NCBI GenBank assembly: GCA_016745215.1
Contig: CP050890.1
Coordinates: 682,001-746,000, forward strand
DNA: 64,000 nt
Source: Thiohalocapsa sp. PB-PSB1
Lineage (GTDB): Bacteria; Pseudomonadota; Gammaproteobacteria; Chromatiales; Chromatiaceae
Direction: 5' to 3'
Numbering within the stretch: the stretch's first letter is position 1; each line of letters starts with the position of its first letter. Both the position numbers and the translations under genes were made by a program. The notes under the pieces were generated by a model. That model made no database searches and had not been told where the DNA came from. It saw only the letters and a program-made list of their open reading frames with translations. This document shows positions 8,967 through 18,049 of this stretch, one piece after another.

Positions 8967-9269
8967 ATGACGCAAATGGCCCACTCTATCATCGGTTCCT
9001 TGCTCGGCTTCACCCTGCTGGCTCCGACGCAGGTCCTCGCACAAAGCGCAGATCTCGCTCGGGAAAACTACCGACAAGCGGACGCGAATGGCGACGGCGT
9101 GTTGGTTGAGGCCGAGTTCGTAAACTTCATCGATCTGAACGCGGCGGACGGTCTGGGCAGAGCGGCTCGGATCAGCGCGAGTGGCATGCATGGCCTAGCC
9201 TTCAAACGGGTTGACGGCGATGGCGACGGGCGCGTGACGCCCATCGAACTGCAGGCGATGTCTCGGTGA
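8967..9269 (+). CDS. Small exported EF-hand protein
   Basis: 100 residues from ATG 8967 (GGGAG 15 bp upstream). Signal peptide ending LAQS near residue 24. Two EF-hand loops: DANGDGVLVEAEF (about residues 38-50) and DGDGDGRVTPIEL (about 83-95), both with the expected Asp/Asn/Asp/Gly pattern and a terminal Glu, so calcium binding is very likely. It sits between the Spy-like protein and the two-component system and may be part of the same envelope-sensing unit. ATG 8937 is an alternative start that would bury the signal peptide. Confidence 0.75.
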   Translation: MTQMAHSIIGSLLGFTLLAPTQVLAQSADLARENYRQADANGDGVLVEAEFVNFIDLNAADGLGRAARISASGMHGLAFKRVDGDGDGRVTPIELQAMSR

Positions 9270-9357
9270 TGACCCAGCGCCAACGCATGGGTGCGTCGGG
9301 ATTGCCGGCCCCGCGCCTCGCACCCAACCGGCGCTGCTCCGCGGCGACGACACGCGC

Positions 9358-10059
9358 ATGACCGAACGCATCCTGATGATCGAGGACGACCGGCGCCTGG
9401 CGGCGATGGTATCGGATTACCTGCTTCGGTCAGGGTTCACCGTCAGCGCTGAGCACGACGCCGCGAGCGGGCTCGCAACGCTGCGGCGCAGTGCGTTCGA
9501 CGCCCTCATCCTGGATCTGATGCTGCCCGACCTCGATGGCCTGGAGGTCTGCCGGCTGGTACGAATGGAGTCCCGCATCCCCATCCTGATGCTGACTGCC
9601 AAGGGCGATGCCATGGATCGCGTCGTCGGCCTGGAGCTAGGGGCCGACGACTATCTCCCGAAACCCTTCGAGCCCCGAGAACTGCTGGCCCGACTGCGGG
9701 CCGTTCTGCGCCGCGCGAATTCGGCGGGCAGTGGCGATGCGTTGCGCTTTGGCCGGTTGGAGATCGACGCCGATGCGCGGGCGGTACGGATCGATGGCCA
9801 TCGGCGCTCCCTGACCGGCTACCAGTTCGATCTGCTCCTGGCCTTGGCCCGCCATGCCGGACGCGTCATGTCGAGGGACCAGTTGATGGATGCGCTGAAG
9901 GGTGAGGAACTGGAGGCGTTCGACCGGAGTATCGACGTGCACATCTCGCGCATCCGCAATGCGATCGAGGACGACCCGCGCCATCCCCGGCGAATCATCA
10001 CGGTCCGCGGCGTCGGCTACGTGTTCGCCCGCCTGCAGGACGAGGCGTCCGGGCCCTAA
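9358..10059 (+). CDS. OmpR/PhoB-family response regulator
   Basis: 233 residues. Receiver domain 1-115 with acidic pocket E9-D10-D11, phosphoacceptor D53 (LILDLMLPD), Thr in LMLTAKG and Lys in DDYLPKPFEP. DNA-binding winged helix 130-228 (SIDVHISRIRNAIEDD ... IITVRGVGYVFA). The stop overlaps the kinase start by one base (TAATG), so the two are translationally coupled. With a Spy/CpxP-like gene two places upstream this resembles a Cpx-type envelope-stress or metal-response system; the ortholog name cannot be fixed from sequence alone. Confidence 0.93.
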   Translation: MTERILMIEDDRRLAAMVSDYLLRSGFTVSAEHDAASGLATLRRSAFDALILDLMLPDLDGLEVCRLVRMESRIPILMLTAKGDAMDRVVGLELGADDYLPKPFEPRELLARLRAVLRRANSAGSGDALRFGRLEIDADARAVRIDGHRRSLTGYQFDLLLALARHAGRVMSRDQLMDALKGEELEAFDRSIDVHISRIRNAIEDDPRHPRRIITVRGVGYVFARLQDEASGP

Positions 10060-11330
10060 TGCGCCGACTTTACCTCCAGATCTACCTGACGGTGGCGGCG
10101 AGCCTGCTCGTGTTCGGCGCGTTGGTCTCGGTCCTCTGGATGCTGGTCTCCGAGCGAGCGGACACTCGCGATCTGCTCGACGGCGTCGGTGCGATCGCGC
10201 TGGAGCTGCTCCCCGGCCCCGAGCAACCGCTCCCGACACTGCGAGGTGCCTTAGAGGAAGTTCAGGCGAAGCTGCCCTTGGTGCTCGCCGTGGACGACGC
10301 ATCGGGACGCCGCCTGGCTGTCGCCGGTGGCGAGATGCCCGCGCTTCTCGCCGACCGAACGTCGAGCGGGCGTTTCCACGTGCGGGGCTTCGGACCGGTC
10401 TGGTCGATCGCGTTGGCAGATGGCCGTCGGCTGCACGTGCGCCCGTCGCATCCCGGGGCGCCGCCCCTGGTCCGGGCGCTCGTTCTGATCGGACTGCTGG
10501 GGATCGCCGTGGCCTTGGCCTCGTATCCGCTGGTGCGGAGAACGACCCGCAGATTGGAACGTCTTCAGCGGCGGGTGGAAGACCTGGGCGGCGGCGATCT
10601 GACCGCCCGGGTCCAGGTCGAAGGGCGGGACGAGGTCGCGGCCCTGGCACTGAGCTTCAATGACGCGGCGGCACGCATCGAGACCTTGGTCAGCGCGCAC
10701 AAGACGCTGCTGGCGAATACCTCTCACGAACTGCGCACACCGCTGGCGCGCCTGCGCATGCACGTGGATCTGCTCGCGGAAGCGGTAAGCCCTGTCCAAC
10801 GCGCAGAGGCGGCCCGGGACATTGCCGAGGTGGATCAGCTCGTGAGCGAAATCCTGCTGGCCAGCCGGCTCGATGCGGGCGTCGGGACAAGACAGCGGGA
10901 GAGCGTGGACCTGCTCGCGCTGTTGGCGGAGGAATGTGCCCGCGCGGGGGCCGAGCTCACGGGCGAACCGGCTCATCTGAGGGGTGATCCGGACCTGCTG
11001 CGACGACTGTTCCGCAATCTGCTGGAGAACGCCCGGCGCCACGGTGGCGGCGAGGTCGAGGTGGGTTTAGGCGAACGGGATGGACGGATAGAAGTCCGGA
11101 TCTGTGATCGTGGGCCAGGCGTATCCGAGGATGAACGCGAACGCATCTTCGAGGCCTTCTACCGGCCAGCGAGAACCCGAGAGTACCGGACCGGGGGCAC
11201 CGGGCTTGGGCTCGCAATAGCGCGCCAGATCGCCGAGCAGCACGAGGGCCAAGTCAGCTGCCAGCCGCGCGCCGGTGGCGGTAGTTGCTTCGTCGTCAGT
11301 TTAGCCTTGACGCGCGGGGACGCCGGCTAG
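10059..11330 (+). CDS. Sensor histidine kinase
   Basis: 423 residues. Membrane segments at about 8-30 and 144-162 bracket a periplasmic sensor of about 110 residues. HAMP domain about 165-215 (RTTRRLERLQRRVEDLGGGDL). HisKA with phosphoacceptor H223 in NTSHELRTPLARLR. HATPase_c with N-box RNLLENARRHGG, G1 DRGPGV and G2 GTGLGLA. It overlaps the regulator gene by one base. The topology and size match CpxA/RstB-like kinases. Partner proteins are probably the Spy-like and EF-hand proteins upstream. Confidence 0.93.
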   Translation: MRRLYLQIYLTVAASLLVFGALVSVLWMLVSERADTRDLLDGVGAIALELLPGPEQPLPTLRGALEEVQAKLPLVLAVDDASGRRLAVAGGEMPALLADRTSSGRFHVRGFGPVWSIALADGRRLHVRPSHPGAPPLVRALVLIGLLGIAVALASYPLVRRTTRRLERLQRRVEDLGGGDLTARVQVEGRDEVAALALSFNDAAARIETLVSAHKTLLANTSHELRTPLARLRMHVDLLAEAVSPVQRAEAARDIAEVDQLVSEILLASRLDAGVGTRQRESVDLLALLAEECARAGAELTGEPAHLRGDPDLLRRLFRNLLENARRHGGGEVEVGLGERDGRIEVRICDRGPGVSEDERERIFEAFYRPARTREYRTGGTGLGLAIARQIAEQHEGQVSCQPRAGGGSCFVVSLALTRGDAG

Positions 11331-12158
11331 CTCGGTGTTTCGCATTGCGCTCAGATCTGTCACGCGCCTGAGCTGATGTTCGGATCGGGCTCCTGATTCT
11401 GCCGACACGAACAAAGCGTTGGGGAGGACCAAGCTCGCTTCCTCTGTGTCAGCGCTATCCCATGAGCTGCCTGTCGTCCAGCGGCGGCTCCGCGGCAGGT
11501 GTCCACCCGTCGCTTGAGAACTCGATCCCCGCTGACCGGTACCAGCGTCGAGCTGTCGGTGAGCATCGGTCAGTGTTGGGGTAGGTTGGACGGACTCTGC
11601 AGCCGATGATCCACACGGAAGTGCGTAGCCTTCTTGCCACAACATGGGTTACGGACCGGCTCCGTCCATGTCCGTTCATGGCCGCATCCTGCCGCCCTGG
11701 ACTGGTGGCGTCAATGTCCGCTTGTGGCCGTCTGCTGCCGAACGCCGCCCTGCCCGTGAGGGTCCGCTTGCTGACCCTCTGCTGACGTCCCCCGGCTGGC
11801 GTCTCGCGGGAGGTCCCGACCCATAGCAGTCGCCCAAGCTGTCGTAGAGGAATTTCTGCTCCTGTCGCAATGCGGACCTCGTGTATCGGCATTGCTGAAT
11901 CGCTCATAGCGCTCAGCCCATCTGCCCAATCCCCAAGCCGAATGTCCGGACTGGGTCGGTAAGCTGAACAATCTCAAGTCCGTGACATTCTTGCGACGAG
12001 AGATCTCTACGAAACGCGTTGCCCCCGCCCGCCAGCCCGGGCGCGGGCTTCAGGACTGGCAAGCCCGACAAAAGGCTCAACACCTTTTCTTGCTCCCGGC
12101 GAGTCCAACAGCCGTGGCGGCTCCCTGGTCCGGCACCCGCTGTTCTGCAGGTGACCCG
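11331..12158. other. Intergenic between converging kinase and DUF4239 genes
   Basis: 828 bp without a supportable gene. It holds the repeat at 11668-11820 (listed separately). The remainder shows no coding periodicity that I can defend. GC-rich inverted sequences around 12030-12060 could terminate the minus-strand operon but lack a T-run. Confidence 0.4.
11668..11820 (+). repeat. Degenerate 46-bp repeat block, copy 1
   Basis: About 153 bp nearly identical to 18642-18793. It contains a 46-bp unit (11668-11713) beginning TGTCCGTTCATGGCCG, followed by a related unit starting TGTCCGCTTGTGGCCG and a conserved tail ending GGGAGGTCCCGAC. The two blocks are direct repeats that bracket the 12159-18049 gene cluster. 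The function is unknown. Confidence 0.75.
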
Positions 12159-12995
12159 TCAACGAATGGTCGTCTCCATGTCGAAGATGACGGCTTTCAA
12201 GGGGGTCTGATCGATAACAATCAGACCCTCGGTCGCGCGCTGGGTGTCGACGATCGTAATCATGACGACGAACAAGAAGCCCGAGAAGAAGAACGTTCGC
12301 CAGGTCAGCTTACGACCCACCATTCCAGCGCGATTGCCAAGCAGAAAAACGGCGGCGAGCGCCGAGACAAACATCATGGCATTCGCATACTTGGAAACCG
12401 GAAGCGATAGCTTGGCGATCCTGACCGTGTGCGCGTCGAGAACGTCGTTGATCGCCGCGAGAACAAATGATCTGGTTGCGGGGGGCATGGGCTCTGCGGT
12501 GGCTTCCAACGCCAACGGCCAGAGCTGTGCCTGTAGCTGGAGGCTACGATCAAGCTTCCTCAGCGCCGATTCCTGACCGGGCATTGTTCCTGAACCCGAT
12601 GAAACGCGCGTCCTTGCGTAATCCAGCAACGCATCCTTCAACTCCAGTTGCTGGGGCTCGGCCAAGAGATCTGCGCGCAAGAATGCCGTGCCAATCGCAT
12701 TGGCCTCGGTCGTCATTGCGACTTTGCGATCGTTGAAGTAGTTCAGGGAGTTGCCGAACGTGAACGCAAGCAACAACCCTAGCAAAGCCAGAAAGGCACC
12801 GAGGGTCGTCTCTGCAACCATCACATCGATATCTCTCCGTGCCCGAAGCAGTCGTTTTCTGACGCGGTGACCGATCGCGAAGCCGAGGACCGCGCAAACC
12901 GGTAGCGACACGAAGAGGATCATCGCCGTAACGGCGATACTGATGGAGGGCAGGTTCAAATCGGTGTAAACCCCTGCGGCAGTGGCTGTATCCAT
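12159..12995 (-). CDS. DUF4239 membrane protein (divergent paralogue)
   Basis: 278 residues; GGAGG lies 8 bp before the ATG. Four membrane segments (about 20-40, 68-86, 205-222, 233-250). The soluble part carries FNDRKVAMTTEANAIGTAFLR, the same hallmark as the copies at 7064 and 22803 but at low overall identity. It is the last gene of a minus-strand cluster with AI-2E, DUF2955 and HlyD genes, 27 bp after the AI-2E stop. Role unknown; possibly a channel-like accessory of the efflux cluster. Confidence 0.82.
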   Translation of the reverse strand: MDTATAAGVYTDLNLPSISIAVTAMILFVSLPVCAVLGFAIGHRVRKRLLRARRDIDVMVAETTLGAFLALLGLLLAFTFGNSLNYFNDRKVAMTTEANAIGTAFLRADLLAEPQQLELKDALLDYARTRVSSGSGTMPGQESALRKLDRSLQLQAQLWPLALEATAEPMPPATRSFVLAAINDVLDAHTVRIAKLSLPVSKYANAMMFVSALAAVFLLGNRAGMVGRKLTWRTFFFSGFLFVVMITIVDTQRATEGLIVIDQTPLKAVIFDMETTIR

Positions 12996-13022
12996 GTTCT
13001 CTCCCTCCTCTGCTATTCTGGC

Positions 13023-14147
13023 TCAGTTCGGTTGTTCTTGAGTGGCGCTCTCTGTTTTGGCAACGGCCTCTTCGTCGTCTATCTCGACCCACCGCATAAA
13101 GACCTGATATCCGGCTGCCAGAAACGTCGCGCCGATGAACATCCCGAGTATCCCGCCGGACATCATCCCGCCGAGAGCCCCGATCAGAACCACCGGCATC
13201 GGTACGTCGAGTCCACGGCCCAGGACGAGTGGCTTGAGGATGTTGTCGGTCAGACTGGCCGCGATGAGCAGGACCGTGAAGATGCTGTTGTGTAGTACGG
13301 ACGTATCTTCCCCCGTCCAGAGAAGGACAGCGGCGAGGATCGCCACCAACGTGACGGGAACTTGCATGATGGCCAGGATCAGAGCGACGACCGTCAGTAA
13401 CGCGGCTGCCGGTACACCACCCAAGGTCATGACGGCGCCAAGTGCCATGGCCGTGACGAAGGCAATGCCGATAATCCCGACGGCCACCTGCCGAATGGTC
13501 TTGGTCGCAAGGTCATGCAACTCGGGTCCACGTTCGTTATCGGAAAAACGGGAGAAGATACGGCGCATGGATCGGCCGCCCGGTTCCGCCCATGCCAGCA
13601 TGATCCCGGCGATGATGAGCGCGCCGATCAACAGGAACACGCTGCCCGCCGCACCCCTCGCCCTGTCGATGAACCAGGTCGCCAGACGCTTCAATTCCGG
13701 CTGGCGGGTCTCGAGAAACGCCGGCAGATCCGCGGCTGCCGCGCTCCAATCGTCGTGCAGATCGGCGCCGATGATCGGCCAGTCGGCAACCTCGGCGGAT
13801 GGCTCGGGAACCACGAGCGTTCCGGCCTCAAACGCTTCGTAGGTTCCTAGAACGTTGGTCGTGAACGAATAGCCAATGATGGCGGTCGGGGCGCCGATCA
13901 GTGCGATCCCAGCAAGGGCAATGAGGGTTGCGCCCCGTCCGGGCCGCCAGCGAAACTTGCCGACCAGGAACTGATGAACGGGGTAGAGCGCCACCGCGAG
14001 CACCAGCGACCACAACATGATGGGCAGGAACGGGAAGAACGCCCAAGCACAGACAAAGACCACGAATGCGACCAGGGCGAAGCGAATCAACGACGCAGAA
14101 AAGGCGTCCGAGAGTGCTCGGGTCAAGTCGTCTCTTACAGGGTTCAC
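13023..14147 (-). CDS. AI-2E family (PerM-type) transporter
   Basis: 374 residues from GTG 14147, chosen because GGAG lies six bases upstream; the longer open frame to 14237 has no ribosome site. Eight predicted membrane helices with the family's long periplasmic stretch after the third. Typical C-terminal motifs: LILAIMQVPVTLVAILA, DNILKPLVLGRGLDVPMPVV and GALGGMMSGGILGMFIGA. The AI-2E/PerM/YdiK superfamily includes autoinducer-2 exporters and sodium/proton antiporters; substrate cannot be assigned here. About 280 bp of non-coding DNA, with a CCCGCCG/CGGCGGG hairpin near 14333-14361, separates it from the DUF2955 gene. Confidence 0.85.
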   Translation of the reverse strand: MNPVRDDLTRALSDAFSASLIRFALVAFVVFVCAWAFFPFLPIMLWSLVLAVALYPVHQFLVGKFRWRPGRGATLIALAGIALIGAPTAIIGYSFTTNVLGTYEAFEAGTLVVPEPSAEVADWPIIGADLHDDWSAAAADLPAFLETRQPELKRLATWFIDRARGAAGSVFLLIGALIIAGIMLAWAEPGGRSMRRIFSRFSDNERGPELHDLATKTIRQVAVGIIGIAFVTAMALGAVMTLGGVPAAALLTVVALILAIMQVPVTLVAILAAVLLWTGEDTSVLHNSIFTVLLIAASLTDNILKPLVLGRGLDVPMPVVLIGALGGMMSGGILGMFIGATFLAAGYQVFMRWVEIDDEEAVAKTESATQEQPN

Positions 14148-14427
14148 GGTGACTCCGTTGTTTGAGGCAGTTCGGGTGAGATGGATGTCTCGATCAACGC
14201 GCTGTGGCGTGTCAGAGCCTCCGTCGGCGAGATACAACCATGCTGGGCTGGATGCGCCCTGCGCTATTCAGATTCGGACAAAATGACGCGCGCGTGGTCA
14301 CGCGACCCGCTGGTGTCTAGCACCATCGAGTCCCGCCGCCTGCCGATCGGAATCGGCGGGTCTCGTGCGCTTGCCGGCGTTGATCGCGCCTGCGGCAATC
14401 GTTTTCGACGATTCCGAGCGGCGGAGA

Positions 14428-15492
14428 CTAGCGCGTGGATCGGAACACGAAACGCTCCAGCACGTAGAAGGCAGACACGATGTAAATGACGGCGGTGCTG
14501 ATCAACAGAAATCTGGTCATCAGTTTCTCGACAATGTCCTTGCCCTCGCCCGTGCTGCCGCCGACGAGGACCAAGACCACGATCAGTGCCGACGCCAGGT
14601 ACCGCGCCAGCGGGTGCTCGGAGAAGATCCCCTGCCCGAATATCAAGGCGACGAAGAGCATCAAGGCCAGGAAGAAATGGAACTCCGGAACCGCGACCAG
14701 CAGCCAGTAGACGACAAGCGCGGCAATTCCCCCCAAGAGCGTGGACTTCAGGGAGTTCAAACCCTCACTGAGCCCATGTTCGAGGCGGGGTGAAAGCGCA
14801 AATACCGCGACAAATGTCATCACCAGCACTTCGCTGGTCCACTCCAACGCAATCATGAAGACCGCAAGCGGCACGACCACCAGCGCTGTCTTCAAGGCGG
14901 CGACCGCCGCCGTCGGTACATACCCCGTCGTCGCTGGTGGTCGTCGTGGCGCATCGGCCTGCCGTGGCGGGTCCGGGAACAGGGCGTACGCGACCATGAC
15001 AAACAAGATCGCGAGTATCCCGCTGACGGCAAAGTTGGCCGCGAATCCGATCGACATGCCCTCGTGCATTTGGCCGAGCATCGGCAGGATTAGGACCGCG
15101 AGCAGGTGCATCAGAACCCGCCAGAATGACTCGCCGCGATTTAGCCGATAGAAGATGTGAAACAGCACCAGACCGAGCGCGAGGATATAGAGGCCCGGGA
15201 ACGGGATGAGAAACAAGGTGAAGACCAGGCCCAGTGCGAAGCCCTCGATGACGTACCAACTATTCAGCAGCGCGTCTTTGAACGTCGATGCTGGATTGGG
15301 CAGGGCCTGGGCGAGGAAGACGGCGGTGAAGATCGGGCAGAGAAAGTAGAGGGGCCACTCGAAGGCAAAGGAGATGCCTGCCGCCAAGGTGACACCGAGC
15401 GCGAAGCGGAGCACGCGAATCGCGCGCAGGTCCAATAGTTGGCCCCGTCGGCGGGCCGAAGCAGGGATTTGGCCCACGGTCTCAGTAGACAA
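14428..15492 (-). CDS. DUF2955 (FUSC-like) membrane permease
   Basis: 354 residues with about ten membrane helices in two bundles separated by a Pro-rich linker near 180-195 (PDPPRQADAPRRPP). DUF2955 proteins belong to the FUSC/AaeB-like group and are normally encoded beside a HlyD-type periplasmic adaptor, as here: its start overlaps the adaptor stop by 11 bp. Together they would export small organic acids or aromatics across the inner membrane. The substrate is inferred only from family context. Confidence 0.82.
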   Translation of the reverse strand: MSTETVGQIPASARRRGQLLDLRAIRVLRFALGVTLAAGISFAFEWPLYFLCPIFTAVFLAQALPNPASTFKDALLNSWYVIEGFALGLVFTLFLIPFPGLYILALGLVLFHIFYRLNRGESFWRVLMHLLAVLILPMLGQMHEGMSIGFAANFAVSGILAILFVMVAYALFPDPPRQADAPRRPPATTGYVPTAAVAALKTALVVVPLAVFMIALEWTSEVLVMTFVAVFALSPRLEHGLSEGLNSLKSTLLGGIAALVVYWLLVAVPEFHFFLALMLFVALIFGQGIFSEHPLARYLASALIVVLVLVGGSTGEGKDIVEKLMTRFLLISTAVIYIVSAFYVLERFVFRSTR

Positions 15493-16627
15493 AAGAAAAG
15501 CCGCTCATCAGGCGAATCCAGATCCAACCCAGAGCGTTCAGGACGCTGTGATCGCCAGTGTAGACCTGGACGTCGGCTTGTCCGCCGACCAGTCTCAACC
15601 CCCGAGCGCTGTCGTCATCGAAGTTGATGATGACCGGGAAGCGTTGCGCGTCGCGCAGCCAGCCACTCTCGCTCTTGACAGTCGCTGTCTGTCCGGCTGC
15701 CGCGTCGTTGCCAACCGCGACCGCGAATCCCCGGCTGAAGACCCTTCCTTTGAAGATGCGTCCCGGCGCCATGTCCAGCGCGATCTCCACCGGATCTCCA
15801 GGGTCGATGTGGGCGAGGCTGTTCTCTCTGAAGTTGGCCTGTATCCAAACGTCCTGATCTGACACGAAGGTCATGATCGGCGTACCCGCGTTGGCGTAGT
15901 AGCCTTTTTGGATCTTCAGGTTGGTGATCCCACCGCCTGTTGGCGCAACAATGCGCGTTTCCGCGAGATCGATGCGAGCCCGCTCCAGGGCCGCAAGCGC
16001 GGAGCGCACCGCGGCATTGTCGTTGCCCCGTGCACCGAGCTGCTCCTTCGCCTGCTCGAGCTCCGCGATGGCGCTTGCGACACGCGATTCTGCCTTGGCC
16101 ACCTCGGCACGCGCGCTATCCGCTTCGGCCCTGGATACGGTTCCTTTTTCCGCGAGCGTCAGAAAACGCGCTGCCTGGGCCTCGACGAGCGCGAGCTGTG
16201 TTCTCGCCTCGGACAGGCTCGCCTCGGCAACCGCCACCTGCTCCGTGCTGGCGCCCACGTTCTGGCCGGCGACCTCGAGGTCTGCTTCCGCCTGCGCGAC
16301 CGCGAGCTCGTACTCGCGGGGATCGATCTCGACAAGCAGGGCCCCGGCCCCGACCGCCTGATCCTGGACCACGTCGACCTTTACTACCTTGCCGGAGACC
16401 TTCGGGGCGATGGGGACGACCCAGGCCTGAACGCGCGCTTGATCGGTCCAGGGTGCATAACGGTCGGCGAAAAAGTACCAGAGGGCGAGCAGCATAATGA
16501 TCCCGAAGACAAGCCAGGTGAGCGACTTGACCGGGTCTCGCTGCCGGCTCGTTGTCGACTCGGCGTTGGTCACGGCATCGTCAGGCTTGGTGTCGCCGTC
16601 GGGGGCCTTCGAAGACTCACTGGTCAC
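15482..16627 (-). CDS. HlyD/EmrA-type membrane fusion protein
   Basis: 381 residues. Cytoplasmic tail 1-36, one membrane helix about 37-56 (LTWLVFGIIMLLALWYFF), a biotinyl-lipoyl-like half (VSGKVVKVDVVQDQAVGAGALLVEIDP), a long Ala/Glu-rich coiled-coil hairpin about 110-215, then the second lipoyl half and beta-barrel (IVAPTGGGITNLKIQKG). It acts as periplasmic adaptor for the overlapping DUF2955 permease, giving an AaeAB-like efflux pair; no outer-membrane factor is encoded in this cluster. Start 28 bp after the RRM-like gene. Confidence 0.9.
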   Translation of the reverse strand: MTSESSKAPDGDTKPDDAVTNAESTTSRQRDPVKSLTWLVFGIIMLLALWYFFADRYAPWTDQARVQAWVVPIAPKVSGKVVKVDVVQDQAVGAGALLVEIDPREYELAVAQAEADLEVAGQNVGASTEQVAVAEASLSEARTQLALVEAQAARFLTLAEKGTVSRAEADSARAEVAKAESRVASAIAELEQAKEQLGARGNDNAAVRSALAALERARIDLAETRIVAPTGGGITNLKIQKGYYANAGTPIMTFVSDQDVWIQANFRENSLAHIDPGDPVEIALDMAPGRIFKGRVFSRGFAVAVGNDAAAGQTATVKSESGWLRDAQRFPVIINFDDDSARGLRLVGGQADVQVYTGDHSVLNALGWIWIRLMSGFSFVY

Positions 16628-16654
16628 GTTCGACTCCTACTCGCGTCCCGGTTT

Positions 16655-16906
16655 TCACCCGTGTTGGGTCGGAACGAAGCTGCGCAGCTGTCGTCCCTTG
16701 AACCACGAACCCCCGAACCGATCGGCCATCATCTTGAGGGTTTTCGCATCGACGTCGATCTCGACCTTGAATGCGAGATTATCCGGATCGCCGCCTTCGA
16801 TTGGCTCGATGCTGAGAATGGGTGCCCCGGTCTTCGCCCAATGGGCGAGCAATTCGTCAGGTGTCGTTTCCGCCGGGACATTGCTGACGACGAATGTTGA
16901 TGACAT
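16655..16906 (-). CDS. Small RRM-like protein
   Basis: 83 residues. TFVVSNVPAETTPDELLAHW at the start resembles the first beta strand and helix of an RNA-recognition motif, and SWFKGRQLRSFVP at the end resembles its last strand, giving a beta-alpha-beta-beta-alpha-beta order. A canonical aromatic RNP1 octamer is not obvious (middle strand: NLAFKVEIDVDA), so RNA binding is uncertain. It is the first gene of the efflux cluster, 28 bp before the adaptor, with GGAG 9 bp upstream of the ATG. It could be a regulator of the operon message or merely a ferredoxin-like fold protein. Confidence 0.55.
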   Translation of the reverse strand: MSSTFVVSNVPAETTPDELLAHWAKTGAPILSIEPIEGGDPDNLAFKVEIDVDAKTLKMMADRFGGSWFKGRQLRSFVPTQHG

Positions 16907-17071
16907 GGGGAGGGTCTCCGATGTTGATGTGGGAAGATGCTTGGCGTTATCCGTGGCAGTTCGCAGCGGCTCAAGCGCAGATTGGGATCGATTCGTCCAC
17001 TGAAGCGTTTACGCTCTCGTCGAGCGAGCGCATCCTGTGGAAAAGCGCTGGAGTTTCGCTACGAAAGAACG

Positions 17072-18049
17072 TCAAATCGGATGCCAGTGATCGTGGAAGA
17101 GGCCTGTTTCTCCGACGGATTTCGTCTTGCGCGCATTCTCGGCAACGAACACGCTGGGGGACACGCCGAAAAGACCGCGAAAGTCCCTTGAGAATCGCCC
17201 CAGTTGCTCGAATCCGGCGTCGAGCGCAGCCTCCGTGATGGTTCCATTGATCGTCGATCCGTTCGCAAGCATGCGGCGCGCGCAATTCAGGCGTCGCGCG
17301 CGGTCATACTGCAATGGAGACAGGTCAAAATGCTCGCGGAAATAGCGTCTCAGCGTTCGCTCAGTTAGTCCGGCGATGCTTGCCATCTCCGGAACCGAGA
17401 CAAGCCGATGATGCTGTGCGTTCAGGTGATCGATTACTTGCAATAGGCGTTTGTGACACCGATGCTGCCGATTGGATTCCAGTCCAGACGTGTCGTTCCG
17501 TTGACGTAAAAGCTCACGAAGCGTGTCGATCAAGACTTGCTCAAGAATGGCGAGCATTGATTCGTCGGATGGTACGGCGAGGCATGCGCCAATGCGAGAC
17601 ATCAGGTTTGCCCTGTCCTGACGGGACAAAGGCAAGGGCCGTGGCGCTGATTGCCGAACGATGGTTCGCTCCGAATCTTCCTGTGTTTGGTTCGACGTCA
17701 AGGCAACGAGAGGAATGGAGATCGTCCAGATATCGACAACATCCCCACTGATCATTGACAAGTCGTACCCTGGCGGGATGAACCAAAGATCGGCGGTGCC
17801 TGGATCGGTGCCCGCTATGCGTGCCCCTTGATGCTGAGAGACGAGCATAAACGCGACAAGGCTTGAGCTTGGCGCTCCGCGGAACTGGACGCTGTGAGAC
17901 ACCTGCTCACGGAGCAGAAAGCTCTGGCCCACCTGACGAAATGTGCTGCGAGCGGCAAGGCGACCGGGGCGCATCTGCTGGTACAAACAGTCCCACCCCG
18001 ACGTGGCGGCCATCTCGTTCAGGCTGTCAATGTCACAAGAAACGGTCAT
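17072..18049 (-). CDS. AraC-family transcriptional regulator
   Basis: 325 residues from ATG 18049; the frame extends to 18124, but the added Cys-rich residues look non-coding. The N-terminal domain (about 1-200) resembles AraC_binding_2 type sensors (WFIPPGYDLSMISGD). The C-terminal double helix-turn-helix spans about 225-310 (SVPEMASIAGLTERTLRRYF; ITEAALDAGFEQLGRFSRDF; LFGVSPSVF). It lies upstream of and in the same direction as the efflux cluster, so it probably controls it in response to an aromatic or acidic compound. The inducer is not predictable. Confidence 0.87.
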   Translation of the reverse strand: MTVSCDIDSLNEMAATSGWDCLYQQMRPGRLAARSTFRQVGQSFLLREQVSHSVQFRGAPSSSLVAFMLVSQHQGARIAGTDPGTADLWFIPPGYDLSMISGDVVDIWTISIPLVALTSNQTQEDSERTIVRQSAPRPLPLSRQDRANLMSRIGACLAVPSDESMLAILEQVLIDTLRELLRQRNDTSGLESNRQHRCHKRLLQVIDHLNAQHHRLVSVPEMASIAGLTERTLRRYFREHFDLSPLQYDRARRLNCARRMLANGSTINGTITEAALDAGFEQLGRFSRDFRGLFGVSPSVFVAENARKTKSVGETGLFHDHWHPI

